Source of the DNA: Oscillospiraceae bacterium
GTDB taxonomy: Bacteria; Bacillota; Clostridia; Oscillospirales; Ruminococcaceae
Assembly: GCA_900768125.1 (NCBI GenBank)
Contig: CAAGBS010000027.1
Location: 1 to 64,000 of the forward strand
DNA: 64,000 nucleotides
Reading direction: 5' to 3'
Below, piece by piece: positions 32,916 through 41,527 of the stretch. The translations under genes and the position numbers were made by a program. Every line of letters starts with the position of its first letter. Within the stretch, counting starts at the first letter, position 1. Under the pieces are notes generated by a model, which ran no database searches, was not told the origin of the DNA, and saw only the letters and a program-made list of their open reading frames with translations.

Positions 32916-34892
32916 ATGGTTAAATCCCTTTACACCGGCGTGTCCGGTATGAAAACCCACCAGCAGAAGATGGACGTAATAGGCAACAACATCGCCAATG
33001 TAAACACCACCGGCTACAAGACCAATGTAGTTACCTTTGCGGACGTTTACTATCAGACCAAGAAGACCCCTACCGGAGCTTCCACCACCCTCGGCGGCAC
33101 TAACCCGAGACAGGTAGGCTACGGCGTTAAGGTCAACACAACTACGCCGAACATGACTCAGTCCGGCTTCACTTTCTCCGACAGCATCTATGATATGGCT
33201 ATCGACGGCGAGGGCTTCTTCCAGGTAATGGACGGCGCCGGAAATATCCTCTACACCAGAGCCGGTATCTTCAACGTTGATGAGGAGGGCAACCTTGTCA
33301 ACGCTTCCGGTTACAAGGTGCTGGGCGTATCCGGTGATTTCGACGGTCAGCCCGCAGGCAGCCAGCCCATCAAGATAGCCATTCCGGCTACTGACGCGAA
33401 GTGCTCCAGCGCTACCAAGACCATCAGCGGCTGCGATGTTACCATCGCCGTTTCCGACCCCTCGGACAACACCGATATGTCCGTTACATTCAACCAGGCG
33501 GAGTTCCCGTTTGCTACATACTCCTCCGGCGTGCTGAACATCTATTTCGACAGGGAGAAGCAGTTCGAGTCGGCGCAGGCTTTTGAGGACGAGATCCAGA
33601 GATGCCTTGAGGCGGGCGGCGTTACGCTTCCGGACGGTGTTTCCATCAAGTTCTCGTTTGAGAACCTTCCGGCAAGCACTTCCTCCGTTGTTGCCAAGGC
33701 TAACATCTCCTCGGGCGTGTGGGACAAGGCTCTCGACCAGGCAAGCGCTGACATCAGATTCGTAGCCCCTGCCGGTTCGACAACGTATGCAAAGATCGGC
33801 TTCACGACTAACGACGCTACCGATACAGAGTACAACAAGGCAAAGATAGTGTTTGCAGACGCAGGCACCGCGGGCACCTCCGCCACCTATGCTCCCGCGG
33901 CAGGCGGCGGCACATGGACTATCAGCGTTGACGCAAGCACCACGATGGCTGACATCAATCAGGCTATCAAGAAGGCTATCGCAGACGACGCTGCGCTTGC
34001 TACGCCTACATATCCGTCTGGTATCAACCTTTCCTGCACTTCCTACACTATTCCTTCCGCTGCTACCGTTGCTGATATCACAGCAGGGGTCGGCACCAAC
34101 CTCGCGCTTGTAAGAGACAATGCGAAGGTTGGAACCGTTTCCGCTACCGCAGGTCAGGCGGGCGCATTCGCAAACGACTACAAGATCGTTTTCAAGTATG
34201 TTTCCAACTATGACGCTCCGACCGCTCAGTGGGACGACAACACCCTAACCATCTCCGTGACAAACAAGGCATATACAGATGACGCTGACTTCATTGCGGA
34301 TATCAATTCTGCCATCACTACTGCTGCCGGCGGCAACGCCAAGAAGCTGTTCACCTTTGACGCTGGAAGTTTCGAGGGTATAAAAGATCTCACCAACGGT
34401 CAGAAAAAGCAGCTCTTCGGCGGAAATCCCTCCCTTTCTTTCGGCGGCGGCGAGGACAGCTTCTACACCACAGTTGCGAAGAATCTGTCAACATTCAACC
34501 TCACCGATGGCCGCAAGGGCGGCGAGCAGTCCTATAAGGACCTCGAGAACGTGACCGTTCAGCAGGACGGCACCATCATCGGCAAGCACGCAGTACACGG
34601 CTACATGAACCTCGGACGTATCGACATCGCTACATTCGATAACCCCAACGGTCTTACCGCAATGGGCGGCACTCTGTTCGCAGAGAGCGTTGCTTCCGGT
34701 CAGGCGAAGCTTGCCATCGCAGGTCAGGACGGCGCAGGCGAGGTAGTATCCGGCGCGCTCGAAATGTCCAACGTTGACCTTGCACAGGAATTTACCGATA
34801 TGATAACGACTCAGAGAGGCTATCAGGCAAACTCCAGAGTTATAACCACTTCCGATACAATGCTTGAGGAGCTTCTCTCCCTCAAGAGATAA
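32916..34892 (+). CDS. flgE: Flagellar hook protein FlgE, large form
   Basis: FlgE polymerises into the hook, the universal joint between motor and filament. The 658-residue product has the rod/hook N-terminus LYTGVSGMKTHQQKMDVIGNN (residues 4-24) and C-terminus LAQEFTDMITTQRGYQANSR with TMLEELLSLKR. A large central insertion of Ala/Thr/Asp-rich repeat-like sequence (about 150-520) makes it longer than the roughly 400-residue E. coli protein. It probably forms surface-exposed domains. Codon use is biased as for an abundant protein. GGAGGTC precedes the start. Confidence 0.94.
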   Translation: MVKSLYTGVSGMKTHQQKMDVIGNNIANVNTTGYKTNVVTFADVYYQTKKTPTGASTTLGGTNPRQVGYGVKVNTTTPNMTQSGFTFSDSIYDMAIDGEGFFQVMDGAGNILYTRAGIFNVDEEGNLVNASGYKVLGVSGDFDGQPAGSQPIKIAIPATDAKCSSATKTISGCDVTIAVSDPSDNTDMSVTFNQAEFPFATYSSGVLNIYFDREKQFESAQAFEDEIQRCLEAGGVTLPDGVSIKFSFENLPASTSSVVAKANISSGVWDKALDQASADIRFVAPAGSTTYAKIGFTTNDATDTEYNKAKIVFADAGTAGTSATYAPAAGGGTWTISVDASTTMADINQAIKKAIADDAALATPTYPSGINLSCTSYTIPSAATVADITAGVGTNLALVRDNAKVGTVSATAGQAGAFANDYKIVFKYVSNYDAPTAQWDDNTLTISVTNKAYTDDADFIADINSAITTAAGGNAKKLFTFDAGSFEGIKDLTNGQKKQLFGGNPSLSFGGGEDSFYTTVAKNLSTFNLTDGRKGGEQSYKDLENVTVQQDGTIIGKHAVHGYMNLGRIDIATFDNPNGLTAMGGTLFAESVASGQAKLAIAGQDGAGEVVSGALEMSNVDLAQEFTDMITTQRGYQANSRVITTSDTMLEELLSLKR

Positions 34893-34956
34893 CCGCTGGA
34901 TGACAACTTTCTCCCCGCCTCGCGCGGGGCGGGGGGATATTTGTTAGAGGTAATTT

Positions 34957-35214
34957 ATGATTTTTTTGACTAAGCTGGACGGCAAGGAGATACTGCTCAA
35001 CGAGCTTCTCATAGAGACCGTCACCGAGACCCCGGACACAGTGATAACCATGTCGAATGGCCACACATATATCGTGCGGGAGAGCATGAAAGAACTGCAG
35101 AACAAAATCCTTGAATACAACAGGCGGCGCAGGCGCTTCGGAAGACAGTCCGCGGCGAAGAACGATGAAGCCTTTGACATAAGAAAAAACGGAGCAGGAA
35201 GCTCTGATAAATAA
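34957..35214 (+). CDS. flbD: Flagellar protein FlbD
   Basis: This 85-residue protein matches the FlbD family of small Firmicute/spirochete flagellar-operon proteins: IFLTKLDGKEILLNELLIETV, then PDTVITMSNGHTYIVRESMKEL. A basic tail follows. It is usually found between flgE and motA, as here. The exact role is not established. A GC-rich hairpin (34912-34937) lies in the gap after flgE and may tune downstream expression, but it lacks a proper U-run. The start follows TTAGAGG. Confidence 0.88.
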   Translation: MIFLTKLDGKEILLNELLIETVTETPDTVITMSNGHTYIVRESMKELQNKILEYNRRRRRFGRQSAAKNDEAFDIRKNGAGSSDK

Positions 35215-35233
35215 TGAAAAGTGAGGGATCATT

Positions 35234-36007
35234 TTGAATATTACTATCTTAATAGGCTGGGGCATCGCCTTCGGCATGGTTGTTTTCGGTATCTTCCAGG
35301 GCGGTCAGATGGACTGGTTCATCGACCCTCCGTCACTTGCCATCACCATCGGCGGTACTATAGGCTGTCTTATCGCTTCCTATCCACTGAGCTATCTCGC
35401 GGGTCTGGGAAAGCGCTTCAAACTGGTCTTAATGCCGAAGAAGTTCAAACCCGAAAAGTACATCGACGATATCGTTGAGTATGCCAAGATAGCAAGAGGA
35501 CGCGGTCTGCTTGCTCTCGAGGAAAGCGCTAACCAGTGCACCGACCAGTTCATGAAGTCCGCGCTCATGCTCATCGTTGACGCAAACGACACCGCCAAGG
35601 TCCGCGGAATGCTTGATGACGCGATTAGCTTCATGTGCGAGCGCCACGACAACGGACGCGCGTTCTTCGAAAAGGGCGTTGCGGTATTCCCCGCTTTCGG
35701 TATGCTGGGTACCGTTGTTGGTCTGGTTAACATGCTGAATACCATGGATTCCAACCCTGAGGGACTTGCCAACGGTATGGCGACCGCGCTTATCACAACG
35801 TTCTACGGCTCGCTGTTCGCGAACGTCCTGTTCAACCCTATGGCGAGCGCGCTGCAGAACGCCCACAACGACGAGCTGCTGTGCATGCAGATAATAGAAG
35901 AGGGCGTTCTGGCTATCGCGGACGGCTCCAACCCGCGCTACATACAGGAAAAACTGGAGTTCATGCTGCCCGCCGGAAAGAAACGTTCGGGTAAATCTAA
36001 CGGCTGA
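35234..36007 (+). CDS. motA: Flagellar motor stator protein MotA
   Basis: MotA is the torque-generating stator subunit, with four membrane helices and a cytoplasmic loop that presses on FliG. The 257-residue product has N-terminal helices (about 5-20, 35-52), the charged loop (about 60-150), and the two C-terminal helices with FPAFGMLGTVVGLVNML and ALITTFYGSLFANVLFNPMA. The start is TTG 35234, preceded by GTGAGGG. It is followed 166 bp later by motB; that gap contains an extra promoter. Confidence 0.94.
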   Translation: MNITILIGWGIAFGMVVFGIFQGGQMDWFIDPPSLAITIGGTIGCLIASYPLSYLAGLGKRFKLVLMPKKFKPEKYIDDIVEYAKIARGRGLLALEESANQCTDQFMKSALMLIVDANDTAKVRGMLDDAISFMCERHDNGRAFFEKGVAVFPAFGMLGTVVGLVNMLNTMDSNPEGLANGMATALITTFYGSLFANVLFNPMASALQNAHNDELLCMQIIEEGVLAIADGSNPRYIQEKLEFMLPAGKKRSGKSNG

Positions 36008-36062
36008 TACTTTTCTTTGTTAGAAAAATTACAAATTTTGCGAAAAAAAAGTCAAAAAGTAT

Positions 36063-36091
36063 TTGCATTTTGGACGGATTTATGCTACAAT
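36063..36091 (+). promoter_or_regulatory. Internal promoter before motB
   Basis: TTGCAT (36063-36068) and TACAAT (36086-36091) are spaced by 17 nt in an AT-rich gap of 166 bp inside the motility operon. It could give extra transcript of motB-fliM-fliY-cheY and the export genes. Confidence 0.65.
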
Positions 36092-36173
36092 AGTATAATG
36101 GCAGGATCATGAGATACTGTTGTGATTTTCGACCCGGATGTGAGATACCATTGACGGCAAAGGAGGGACATCG

Positions 36174-37151
36174 GTGGCAAAGATCGAGAAAAAGGCAAAG
36201 GAAGACCACAGTAACGACTGGCTGTCTACCTACGGCGACATGGTTACGCTGCTGCTGACGTTCTTCGTTCTGCTGTATGCTTCATCATCGCAGGACGAAC
36301 AGAAGTTCCAGTACATATACCAGGCGTTCACATCTCACGGCAAATATCTGAATGAATACGTTGACTCGCCTAACCCCGTTCCCGAAGAAGGCGAGGGCAC
36401 CGTCAGCGAGAAGCCGGACAGCAACGGCGGTCAGGGAAATCTTCCCCAGACTTTCGACCAGCTTTACCAGTATATCTCGCAGTATGTTTCCGACAACAAT
36501 CTTGAGCAGTCCGTATCGGTGGAGAACGGAGCGGCTCATCTCAATATCAGGTTCGACAACAACGTGTTCTTCGAGCCGAACAGCGCTGTGCTGACGCAGA
36601 AGGGCAAAAATCTGATCGACGGCATAAGCCCCGGTATCAAGGCAATGAAAGCCGCGATAAAGACCTGCACCGTCAACGGTCACACCGCTAAGGCTATCTC
36701 AGAGGTGAACGACTGGGATCTGTCTTCCGGACGTGCAGTCAGCGTTGTAAAGTACATGGATTTCCGCAAGACGCTCGATACCGACCAGTTCCGCACAAAG
36801 GGCAGCGGCTACGCCGAGCCTATCGCGGACAACGACACCGCTGAGGGCATGGCGAAGAACCGCCGCGTTGAAATGGTGCTGCTGAAAGCCGACGTTGACA
36901 TGACAGATCCTGAGGTCATCAAGGATATCCTGCTGTATGACTACGGCATAAAGCTCGATGACTTTGATCCGGACGGCAACAACAGCGGCGATACCAGCAA
37001 GGTGCCGAATGATTACGCTCAGTCGATAATCGATTCTATTGACCAGAAGTACCCCGACCACAGCGGTACTTCCACAACGGTAGGCCCTGTGATCCCGGGC
37101 GATTACGATACGTTTATGGTCACGACTGACGCAGGAAACGGCGCGGGCTGA
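36174..37151 (+). CDS. motB: Flagellar motor stator protein MotB
   Basis: MotB is the stator partner that binds ions and peptidoglycan. The 325-residue product has one membrane helix with the ion-binding Asp in TYGDMVTLLLTFFVLLYAS (about residues 21-39) and an OmpA-like peptidoglycan-binding domain (about 110-250, with HTAKAISEVNDWDLSSGRAVSV). An acidic, probably disordered tail follows. The TM sequence resembles sodium-type (PomB/MotS-like) more than E. coli MotB, which is only a weak hint about the coupling ion. GTG 36174 is preceded by GGAGGGACATCG. Confidence 0.92.
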   Translation: MAKIEKKAKEDHSNDWLSTYGDMVTLLLTFFVLLYASSSQDEQKFQYIYQAFTSHGKYLNEYVDSPNPVPEEGEGTVSEKPDSNGGQGNLPQTFDQLYQYISQYVSDNNLEQSVSVENGAAHLNIRFDNNVFFEPNSAVLTQKGKNLIDGISPGIKAMKAAIKTCTVNGHTAKAISEVNDWDLSSGRAVSVVKYMDFRKTLDTDQFRTKGSGYAEPIADNDTAEGMAKNRRVEMVLLKADVDMTDPEVIKDILLYDYGIKLDDFDPDGNNSGDTSKVPNDYAQSIIDSIDQKYPDHSGTSTTVGPVIPGDYDTFMVTTDAGNGAG

Positions 37152-37193
37152 TAATCAGTTCTTCACTCTTGCTGGATTAATGGGGGGATACAG

Positions 37194-38183
37194 ATGGCTG
37201 ACGTCCTGACGCAGGCGCAGATAGATGAAATGCTTAAAAACGTCGCCGCCGGAGCAGTTCCGGAGGTGTCGCAAAAGGAAGAAGAAAAGATCAAGGAGTA
37301 CGACTTCCGCGCTCCTAAGAAGTTCACCAAGGAACAGATAAAGGTACTCGACGGTATTTTTGAGAACTACGCAAGACTGCTCTCATCATACCTGACCGGT
37401 CTTCTCAGACTGTACTGCCGCGTTTCCCTCGTCAACATCGAGGAACAGCGCTACAGCGAGTTCAACAATGCTCTGCCGGACTATGTTCTGATGGGCATGG
37501 TAGACATGGGCATAAAGAACGAGGAGGTCAGCGAGACCACCGTTATCGTCCAGATATCGAATACCATCACATTCACGATGATAGACAGACTTCTGGGCGG
37601 CAGGGGCGAGTTCCGCGATGTGAACCGCGATTTCACCGAGATAGAGATCACCATCATGAACGATGTAATGAACTCTATGGCGAACCTGCTGTATGAGCCA
37701 TGGGCGAGCCACATCGACCTTGAGCCAAAACTCATCGGTATAGAGACGAACTCCAGAGTGGTGCAGACCATCGGTCACGAGGATACGGTCATCATCGTAG
37801 CCCTCGAGGTCGAGATAAACGGCTCCAAGTCGATCATATCGGTGTGCATTCCCGCGATAAACCTTGACGAAATAATGAACAAGTTCATCTCGCGCTACAA
37901 CGTTTCCAGAAGAAAGCTGGACGCCAACCGCGAGGCGGAGCGCCGCGATACCATCATGACCGGTATCAGCGACACCGACCTGAAGATAACGGCAGTGCTC
38001 GGCGAGATAAATCTCGACCTTTACGAAGTGCTGACGCTCCAGGTGAACGATGTCATTCCGCTGGGGAAGAACATTTCCAGCGATGTGGAAGTGAAAATAG
38101 GCGAGAAGCCGTGGTGCACGGGCAAGCTAGGAACGTACAACAATAAGAAGGCAATCATGATAGATAATTTTATAGAGAATTGA
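37194..38183 (+). CDS. fliM: Flagellar motor switch protein FliM
   Basis: FliM is the C-ring protein that receives CheY-phosphate and switches rotation. The 329-residue product begins with an N-terminal CheY-binding peptide (LTQAQIDEMLKNV). It continues with the CheC-like middle domain and the C-terminal SpoA/FliN-like domain (about 245-325, ending GKLGTYNNKKAIMI). It starts 42 bp after motB; the fliL gene often found between them is absent. Confidence 0.96.
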   Translation: MADVLTQAQIDEMLKNVAAGAVPEVSQKEEEKIKEYDFRAPKKFTKEQIKVLDGIFENYARLLSSYLTGLLRLYCRVSLVNIEEQRYSEFNNALPDYVLMGMVDMGIKNEEVSETTVIVQISNTITFTMIDRLLGGRGEFRDVNRDFTEIEITIMNDVMNSMANLLYEPWASHIDLEPKLIGIETNSRVVQTIGHEDTVIIVALEVEINGSKSIISVCIPAINLDEIMNKFISRYNVSRRKLDANREAERRDTIMTGISDTDLKITAVLGEINLDLYEVLTLQVNDVIPLGKNISSDVEVKIGEKPWCTGKLGTYNNKKAIMIDNFIEN

Positions 38184-38196
38184 GGTAAAATGTCCA

Positions 38197-39405
38197 ATGG
38201 CTAATGAAAAGGATGCAAACGTTGAATTCAGCTCATATGAAATAGACGCTGTCGGCGAAATACTCAACATAAGCATGGGCTCTGCCGCGACCGCCGTTTC
38301 CGAGCTGCTCAACGCAAAGGTCTGGATCACCACACCACAGGTAAACGTGGTCAAGGCTGCCGACCTGAATTATGACCGCCTGGAGCCTGCCATCTGTGTA
38401 AAGATCGTCTATGTTTCCGGTATCTCCGGTCAGAACATGATGGTGCTCAAGCAGGACGATGTTCAGCTTATTCTGAATCAGCTCATGGGCAACCCGCTGG
38501 TCGTTTCTCCGGATTTCCAGTTCGATGAAATGAACATCAGCGCTGTTTCCGAGGTAATGAACCAGATGATGGGCGCCTCTGCTACCGCGCTTTCCGACCT
38601 GCTCGGCATTTCAGTCGATATTTCCACCCCCACGCCCTACCTCATCGAGCAGACGAACTTCTGCCAGCTGGCAGAACTTGATCCAGATGAGACTATAGTT
38701 GCAGTTACGTTCAATCTGTCCGTTGACGGTGTTATGAACAGCGAGTTCATGTCGGTAATGTCCGTAGAACTTGCCAAGTCGCTGTCAGGAAAGATGATAG
38801 AGAAGTTCCACGGCGATGAGACCGAGGCGAAGCCTGCGGCTCCCGCTCCTGCTCCGGCAGCGGCGGCTCAGCCAGCTTCAGCTCCCCAGCCCGCTCCTGC
38901 TCCGGCAACCCAGCCGGCGGCTCCGCAGCCGGCGCCTGCACAGGGTGCGGCTCAGCCTCAGCAGCCCGCTCCTGGAGCTTACCCATATCCCCCGCAGGGT
39001 CAGCCCGCTTATCCGGGCTATGGATATCAGAACCAGTACGCGGCTTACGGCGCTTACCCGCCGCCTGTTCCGCCGGTCAATATCCAGAATGCACAGCTTC
39101 ACCAGTTCGACGCGATGGACTTCGGGCTGCCCACCGACCAGCAGGATAACCTAAAGCTGCTGATGGGCGTTCCGCTGGAGATATCCGTTGAGATCGGCAC
39201 GGCGAAGCGTAAGGTGAAGGATATCCTAGAGTTCACCCAGGGCACGATCATCGAACTGGAACGCCAGGCCGGCGCACCGGTAGATGTAGTCGTAAACGGC
39301 AACCTTATCGCAAGGGGCGATGTCGTTGTTATCGATGACAACTTTGCAGTGAGAATTACCGAGATCGTCAAGTCCAAGTTCATGGACAGCCTCGGAAAAG
39401 AATAA
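38197..39405 (+). CDS. fliY: Flagellar motor switch phosphatase FliY
   Basis: FliY combines a CheC-type CheY-phosphate phosphatase with a FliN switch domain. Two phosphatase centres with the ExxN pattern are visible: EILNISMGSAATAV (about residue 21) and EVMNQMMGASATAL (about 120). A Pro/Ala/Gln/Tyr-rich linker (about 210-298) leads to the C-terminal FliN domain (about 310-400; LLMGVPLEISVEIGTAKR, GNLIARGDVVVIDDNFAVRI). The linker is long and low in complexity. It lies beside fliM and cheY, with whose products it works at the C ring. Confidence 0.95.
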   Translation: MANEKDANVEFSSYEIDAVGEILNISMGSAATAVSELLNAKVWITTPQVNVVKAADLNYDRLEPAICVKIVYVSGISGQNMMVLKQDDVQLILNQLMGNPLVVSPDFQFDEMNISAVSEVMNQMMGASATALSDLLGISVDISTPTPYLIEQTNFCQLAELDPDETIVAVTFNLSVDGVMNSEFMSVMSVELAKSLSGKMIEKFHGDETEAKPAAPAPAPAAAAQPASAPQPAPAPATQPAAPQPAPAQGAAQPQQPAPGAYPYPPQGQPAYPGYGYQNQYAAYGAYPPPVPPVNIQNAQLHQFDAMDFGLPTDQQDNLKLLMGVPLEISVEIGTAKRKVKDILEFTQGTIIELERQAGAPVDVVVNGNLIARGDVVVIDDNFAVRITEIVKSKFMDSLGKE

Positions 39406-39442
39406 ATTCATTTTAAACATATTTCAAGGAGAATAATTAGTA

Positions 39443-39805
39443 ATGGACAAGAAGATTTTACTGGTTGACGACGCTGCTTTCATGAGAATGCTGATCAAGG
39501 ATGCGCTCACCAAGAATGGCTACACCAACATTCTTGAAGCTGCAGATGGTGCCATCGCGTGCGATGTTTACGCTGCTGAGAAGCCCGACCTCGTTATCAT
39601 GGACATTACCATGCCTAACAAGACCGGTATTGAGGCTCTCAAGGACATCAAGGGCATGGATCCGATGGCTAAGGTAGTAATGTGCTCCGCTATGGGTCAG
39701 GAAGCAATGGTCGTTGAGGCTATAAAGCTCGGCGCCCTCGACTTCATCGTAAAGCCCTTCAAGCCTGACAGAATACTCCAGACCGTCAAGAAGGTGCTCG
39801 GCTGA
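39443..39805 (+). CDS. cheY: Chemotaxis response regulator CheY
   Basis: CheY is a 120-residue single receiver domain that carries the phosphoryl signal to FliM. Active-site residues are D9/D10 (LLVDDA), the phosphoacceptor D54 (VIMDITMP), Thr/Ser in VVMCSAMG, and Lys in FIVKPFKPDR. It starts after CAAGGAG. The partner kinase CheA is not in the window. Confidence 0.96.
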   Translation: MDKKILLVDDAAFMRMLIKDALTKNGYTNILEAADGAIACDVYAAEKPDLVIMDITMPNKTGIEALKDIKGMDPMAKVVMCSAMGQEAMVVEAIKLGALDFIVKPFKPDRILQTVKKVLG

Positions 39806-39938
39806 TCGCTGCGCGTCACCAGTGCGGCACAGCGGAGAGTTCCCGCTTTGGCGGGGCTGTTTCGCAACATTTATCCCGCCGCGCTGTTCAGACTGAACGG
39901 GTCTGAATGGTGCGGTTTTTGATTCCGGAGGTTCGGCA

Positions 39939-40277
39939 GTGGAATATTTTCAGATGATAATGGCGCTGCTGGGAGTTCTGGCACTGGTCTTCCTGCTTTT
40001 CTGGGCGATGAAGAAGCTCAACAGGCGGGTAACGCTCAGCGACAGCAGGAATATGAAGATACTGGAGCGCATAAATCTCGGTCCCGACAAAATGCTGCTC
40101 CTGGTGAGCATTTGCGGTAAATGCATGGTCCTCGGAGTGACCAACGGCAGAGTGGAGAAAGTCCACGAACTGGAGGAGACTGAGGAAGAACTCATGAAAA
40201 AGGACGAAAACGGAGGGAATCCCTCATTTAAAGAGAGTTTCAAGATCGTTTTCAAGGACATGATGAACAAGAAGTGA
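39939..40277 (+). CDS. fliO: Flagellar biosynthetic protein FliO
   Basis: FliO helps assemble the export gate (FliP ring). The 112-residue product has one N-terminal membrane helix (about residues 5-24) and a small cytoplasmic part with MKILERINLGPDKMLLLVSICGK, the family hallmark. The start is GTG 39939 after CGGAGG. It follows a 133-bp gap after cheY that holds a weak hairpin, and it precedes fliP. Confidence 0.85.
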   Translation: MEYFQMIMALLGVLALVFLLFWAMKKLNRRVTLSDSRNMKILERINLGPDKMLLLVSICGKCMVLGVTNGRVEKVHELEETEEELMKKDENGGNPSFKESFKIVFKDMMNKK

Positions 40278-40292
40278 TCGGGGGTACTGCGG

Positions 40293-41228
40293 GTGTTTAA
40301 GCAGCTTCAACTCACAAAAGAAAACAAGAAGCTTGTCGTAAGGTTCGCGGTGTCGCTGCTGGTCACGGTGCTGCTCACCGTTATGCTGTGCACACTCTCC
40401 GCGTTTGCGGAGCAGGGCGCTTCGGAAGCGGGGACGGCTCAGGCTGCTTCCACTGCGGAAGCCCGGCAGACGGCGACCGGGGAGGTCCGGCACCAGCAGG
40501 GCGAGTATCTCGACACCGACCCGACCTATGTTGACAATGACGCAGGCTCATCGGTGATACAGGAGCTGATAGGCGTTGACGCTTCACAGCCGCTGGAGAT
40601 AATCATTCTGTTGACGCTCATCGCGCTGGCTCCGTCCATGCTGATAATGATGACATGCTTCACGCGTATTGTCATCGTGCTGGGATTCCTCAGGACTGCA
40701 ATGCAGACCCAGAGCACGCCGCCGAACATGGTCATCACCGGAATGGCGCTGTTCCTGACATTTTTCATCATGGCGCCGGTGTTCTCGGAGATAAACGAGG
40801 TGGCATACCAGCCGTATGTCAGCGAGGAACTGACTACCCAGGAGGCGCTTGACGCGGCTTCCGTGCCGCTGAAAAAGTTCATGCTGAAGCAGACCTCGCA
40901 GGACGACCTGCAGTTCTTCCTCGACCTCTCGAAAACCGAGGAGCCTGAGGGCGGCTATACTGACGAGTACCTGCAGAACGACCTCAGCCTGACGGTCATA
41001 GTGCCGTCGTTCATGATAAGCGAGCTTAAGCGCGCATTCCAGATGGGATTTCTGATATTCCTGCCGTTCCTGGTCATCGACCTGGTGGTCGGCAGTACGC
41101 TGATGTCCATGGGTATGATGATGCTGCCGCCCGCGATGATATCCATGCCGTTCAAGATACTGGTATTCGTGCTGGCGGACGGGTGGAATCTGCTTATAGG
41201 ATCTGTAGTAGCAAGCTATAACTTGTAG
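40293..41228 (+). CDS. fliP: Flagellar export gate protein FliP
   Basis: FliP forms the core pore of the flagellar type III gate. The 311-residue product has an N-terminal hydrophobic segment with signal-like character (about 17-41) and a short Ala/Thr/Gln linker. The conserved body follows: LTLIALAPSMLIMMTCFTRI near residue 110, RTAMQTQSTPPN, and C-terminal helices with LVVGSTLMSMGMMMLPPAMI. The start is GTG 40293. It overlaps no neighbour but is only 17 bp from fliQ. Confidence 0.95.
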   Translation: MFKQLQLTKENKKLVVRFAVSLLVTVLLTVMLCTLSAFAEQGASEAGTAQAASTAEARQTATGEVRHQQGEYLDTDPTYVDNDAGSSVIQELIGVDASQPLEIIILLTLIALAPSMLIMMTCFTRIVIVLGFLRTAMQTQSTPPNMVITGMALFLTFFIMAPVFSEINEVAYQPYVSEELTTQEALDAASVPLKKFMLKQTSQDDLQFFLDLSKTEEPEGGYTDEYLQNDLSLTVIVPSFMISELKRAFQMGFLIFLPFLVIDLVVGSTLMSMGMMMLPPAMISMPFKILVFVLADGWNLLIGSVVASYNL

Positions 41229-41245
41229 CAAAGGCGGTGAGATAA

Positions 41246-41518
41246 ATGACCCAGGACGAAATGATGGAGATTTTCCAGGCGGCGGTCATGCTGGCGTTCA
41301 AGCTGGCGGTGCCGATACTGCTGATCGCGATGATAGTCGGTCTGGTGATAGCGATACTCCAGGCGGCGACACAGGTGCACGAACAGACGCTTTCATTCGC
41401 ACCGAAGGCAGTCGCAGTCGGGCTGGCGCTGTTTATCCTTGCGCCGTGGATGACCTCGGAATGTATTGATTTCGTCAATTTCATCTTCGAGAAGGTGTCT
41501 GCGGTCCCGATAACGTAA
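41246..41518 (+). CDS. fliQ: Flagellar export gate protein FliQ
   Basis: FliQ is a 90-residue gate subunit with two membrane helices (about 16-40 and 52-76) that packs around FliP. The conserved VGLVIAILQAATQVHEQTLSFAPK stretch is present. It lies between fliP and fliR as in nearly all bacteria. It starts after GGCGGTGAG. Confidence 0.95.
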   Translation: MTQDEMMEIFQAAVMLAFKLAVPILLIAMIVGLVIAILQAATQVHEQTLSFAPKAVAVGLALFILAPWMTSECIDFVNFIFEKVSAVPIT

Positions 41519-41527
41519 GGCGGGGCT

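Noticed and set aside
34912..34937. Terminator after flgE
   Set aside because: The GC-rich hairpin is followed by ATATTTG without a true U-run, and the operon clearly continues. At most it causes partial attenuation.
39842..39855. Terminator between cheY and fliO
   Set aside because: The 5-bp hairpin CCCGC-TTTG-GCGGG has no U-run and the next gene belongs to the same export set.
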